A stretch of 5,863 nucleotides of DNA from contig JAFAWN010000182.1 of assembly GCA_019241735.1 (NCBI GenBank), positions 1 to 5,863 on the forward strand, in the 5' to 3' direction. Below, piece after piece: positions 4,693-5,863 of the stretch. The translations under genes were made by a program, and so were the position numbers. The notes under the pieces are model-generated. The model had not been told where the DNA came from. It did no database searches and saw nothing but the letters and a program-made list of their open reading frames with translations. Source of the stretch: Terriglobales bacterium (GTDB lineage Bacteria; Acidobacteriota; Terriglobia; Terriglobales; Acidobacteriaceae). Numbering within the stretch: position 1 is the first letter of the stretch; each line of letters starts with the position of its first letter.

Positions 4693-5863
4693 GTGGATAC
4701 CAATCGGTTTTTCTTTCAGCATTACGGGCTGAGCGAGCGCGATCTTGAGCACTACCTTGCTGCGGCCCTCTCCGCGGGTGGGGACTACGCCGACCTTTAT
4801 TTTGAGTATCTTTCATCGACTTCTCTGACGGTGGATGAGTCGATGGTCAAGTCTGCGTCCCAGGGCATTTCCGCCGGCTGCGGCATTCGTGTCATCTCCG
4901 GGGAACGCACCGGCTACGCTTATACCGATGATCTTTCCTCGGCAAGAATATTGCACGCCGCGCGGACCGCAGCTCTTATCGCCAGCGGTCCGGCTAAAAC
5001 TCCGTGCATCGGCTTTCAGGAAAAGCCGGCCCGCAGCCTGTATCCGATTGTGTTGCCCTCTGTGGACGCCGAAATCACCGCGAAAGTGGAGCTGGTAATG
5101 CGTGCCGATGCTTCCGCGCGCGCTGCCGATCCGCGAATCAAAGAAGTCCGCGCCAGCTACTCCGACGAGCTCCGCAACATATTGGTTGCGGCGTCGGACG
5201 GAACTTTTGCCGAGGACACGCAGCCTTTGGCGCGTATGAATGTTTCCTGTATCGCGAAAACGGACACGCATTCTGCTCGCGGCAGCTCTGGCGGCGGCGG
5301 ACGGGTTGCCCTCGATTTCTTTTTCGGGGAGAAGACCCCGGAATATTTCGCCAAAGAAGCTGCCCGGCAGGCGATTCTGCAGCTCGATGCCCGCGAAGCT
5401 CCGGCGGGCGAAATGGAAGTCGTCCTCGGTCCCGGATGGCCTGGCGTTTTGCTGCATGAGGCCGTTGGCCATGGCCTGGAAGCCGACTTCAATCGTAAAC
5501 AAACCTCGGCTTTTTCGGGATTAATCGGCAAGCGCGTCGCCAGTGAAAAATGCACGGTGGTTGATAACGGCACCATGCCCTGGCGTCGCGGTTCGCTCAA
5601 CGTCGATGACGAAGGTCAGCCCACGCAGAACACCATGCTCATTGAAAAGGGCATATTAAAGGGATATCTCAGCGATAAGCTCTCCGCGCGGCTCATGGGC
5701 GTGGCCGACACTGGCAATGGCCGCCGCGAAAGTTATGAGCACATTCCAATGCCGCGCATGACCAATACTTACATGCTGGCCGGCGAAGACGATCCGGCTG
5801 ACATCATTCGCTCGGTCAAGCACGGTGTTTATGCAGTGAATTTTGGCGGCGGCCAGGTGGACA
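4693..5863 (+). CDS. tldD: TldD zinc metalloprotease (C-terminus cut by window edge)
   Basis: TldD is the catalytic partner of the TldD/TldE (PmbA) metalloprotease. In E. coli the pair matures microcin B17 and degrades the antitoxin CcdA; it acts in the cytosol on unfolded or peptide substrates. The 390 codons here include the zinc motif HEAVGH (H255, E256, H260), followed by GLEADFNRKQTSAFSG, DNGTMPWRRGS, IEKGILKGYLSDKLSARLMG, TGNGRRESYEHIPMPRMTNT and FGGGQVD, all closely matching E. coli TldD. That protein is about 481 residues, so some 90 residues, including the zinc-binding cysteine, lie past the right edge. The start is GTG at 4693: an in-frame TAA at 4684-4686 excludes a longer start, and the next in-frame ATG would remove the conserved N-terminus. 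No Shine-Dalgarno is evident. A tldE/pmbA gene may follow outside the window. Confidence 0.96.
   Translation, partial: MDTNRFFFQHYGLSERDLEHYLAAALSAGGDYADLYFEYLSSTSLTVDESMVKSASQGISAGCGIRVISGERTGYAYTDDLSSARILHAARTAALIASGPAKTPCIGFQEKPARSLYPIVLPSVDAEITAKVELVMRADASARAADPRIKEVRASYSDELRNILVAASDGTFAEDTQPLARMNVSCIAKTDTHSARGSSGGGGRVALDFFFGEKTPEYFAKEAARQAILQLDAREAPAGEMEVVLGPGWPGVLLHEAVGHGLEADFNRKQTSAFSGLIGKRVASEKCTVVDNGTMPWRRGSLNVDDEGQPTQNTMLIEKGILKGYLSDKLSARLMGVADTGNGRRESYEHIPMPRMTNTYMLAGEDDPADIIRSVKHGVYAVNFGGGQVD

Noticed and set aside
4813..5600. Long open frames on the minus strand across tldD.
   Set aside because: They are antisense shadows of a clearly conserved TldD coding frame and their translations resemble no protein.

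Overview
The window looks like a chromosomal segment of a moderately GC-rich bacterium. I infer Acidobacteriota (Koribacter-like), because the proteins read most like acidobacterial versions I remember; no rRNA or other marker gene is present to prove it. There is no sign of an insertion sequence, phage, CRISPR array or RNA gene.

Layout from left to right. (1) 1-152, minus: the first half of an HU-family nucleoid protein, cut by the window edge, with a good sigma-70-type promoter at 229-258. (2) 153-477: a divergent control region. (3) 478-2937, plus: a tight three-gene cluster consisting of a DnaC/DnaI-like AAA+ helicase loader with a four-cysteine N-terminus, a UvrC-like protein lacking the C-terminal half of UvrC, and a DinB-superfamily protein that overlaps the UvrC-like gene by 17 bases. 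A perfect 18-base GC-rich palindrome followed by a short T-run (2961-2987) is the probable end of this transcript. (4) 2942-4490, minus, convergent with the cluster: one probable gene of about 515 codons, broken into two reading frames by an apparent single extra base at 3479. Its C-terminal part carries a PD-(D/E)XK nuclease core; its N-terminal part is unknown to me. (5) 4491-4692: a second divergent control region with two inverted repeats and an extended -10 promoter. (6) 4693 to the right edge, plus: tldD, encoding a zinc metalloprotease with an intact HExxxH motif. It starts with GTG, and its last 90 or so residues and stop lie outside the window.

Theme: four of the six loci concern DNA (nucleoid packing, helicase loading, a UvrC-type nuclease scaffold, a PD-(D/E)XK nuclease). 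The most unusual points are the UvrC-like protein, which keeps all four iron-sulfur cysteines and the UVR motif but appears to have lost GIY-YIG catalytic residues and lacks the RNase H half, and the frameshifted two-part nuclease gene. I do not see strong evidence for a new defence system; the cluster reads more like a lineage-specific replication/repair unit.
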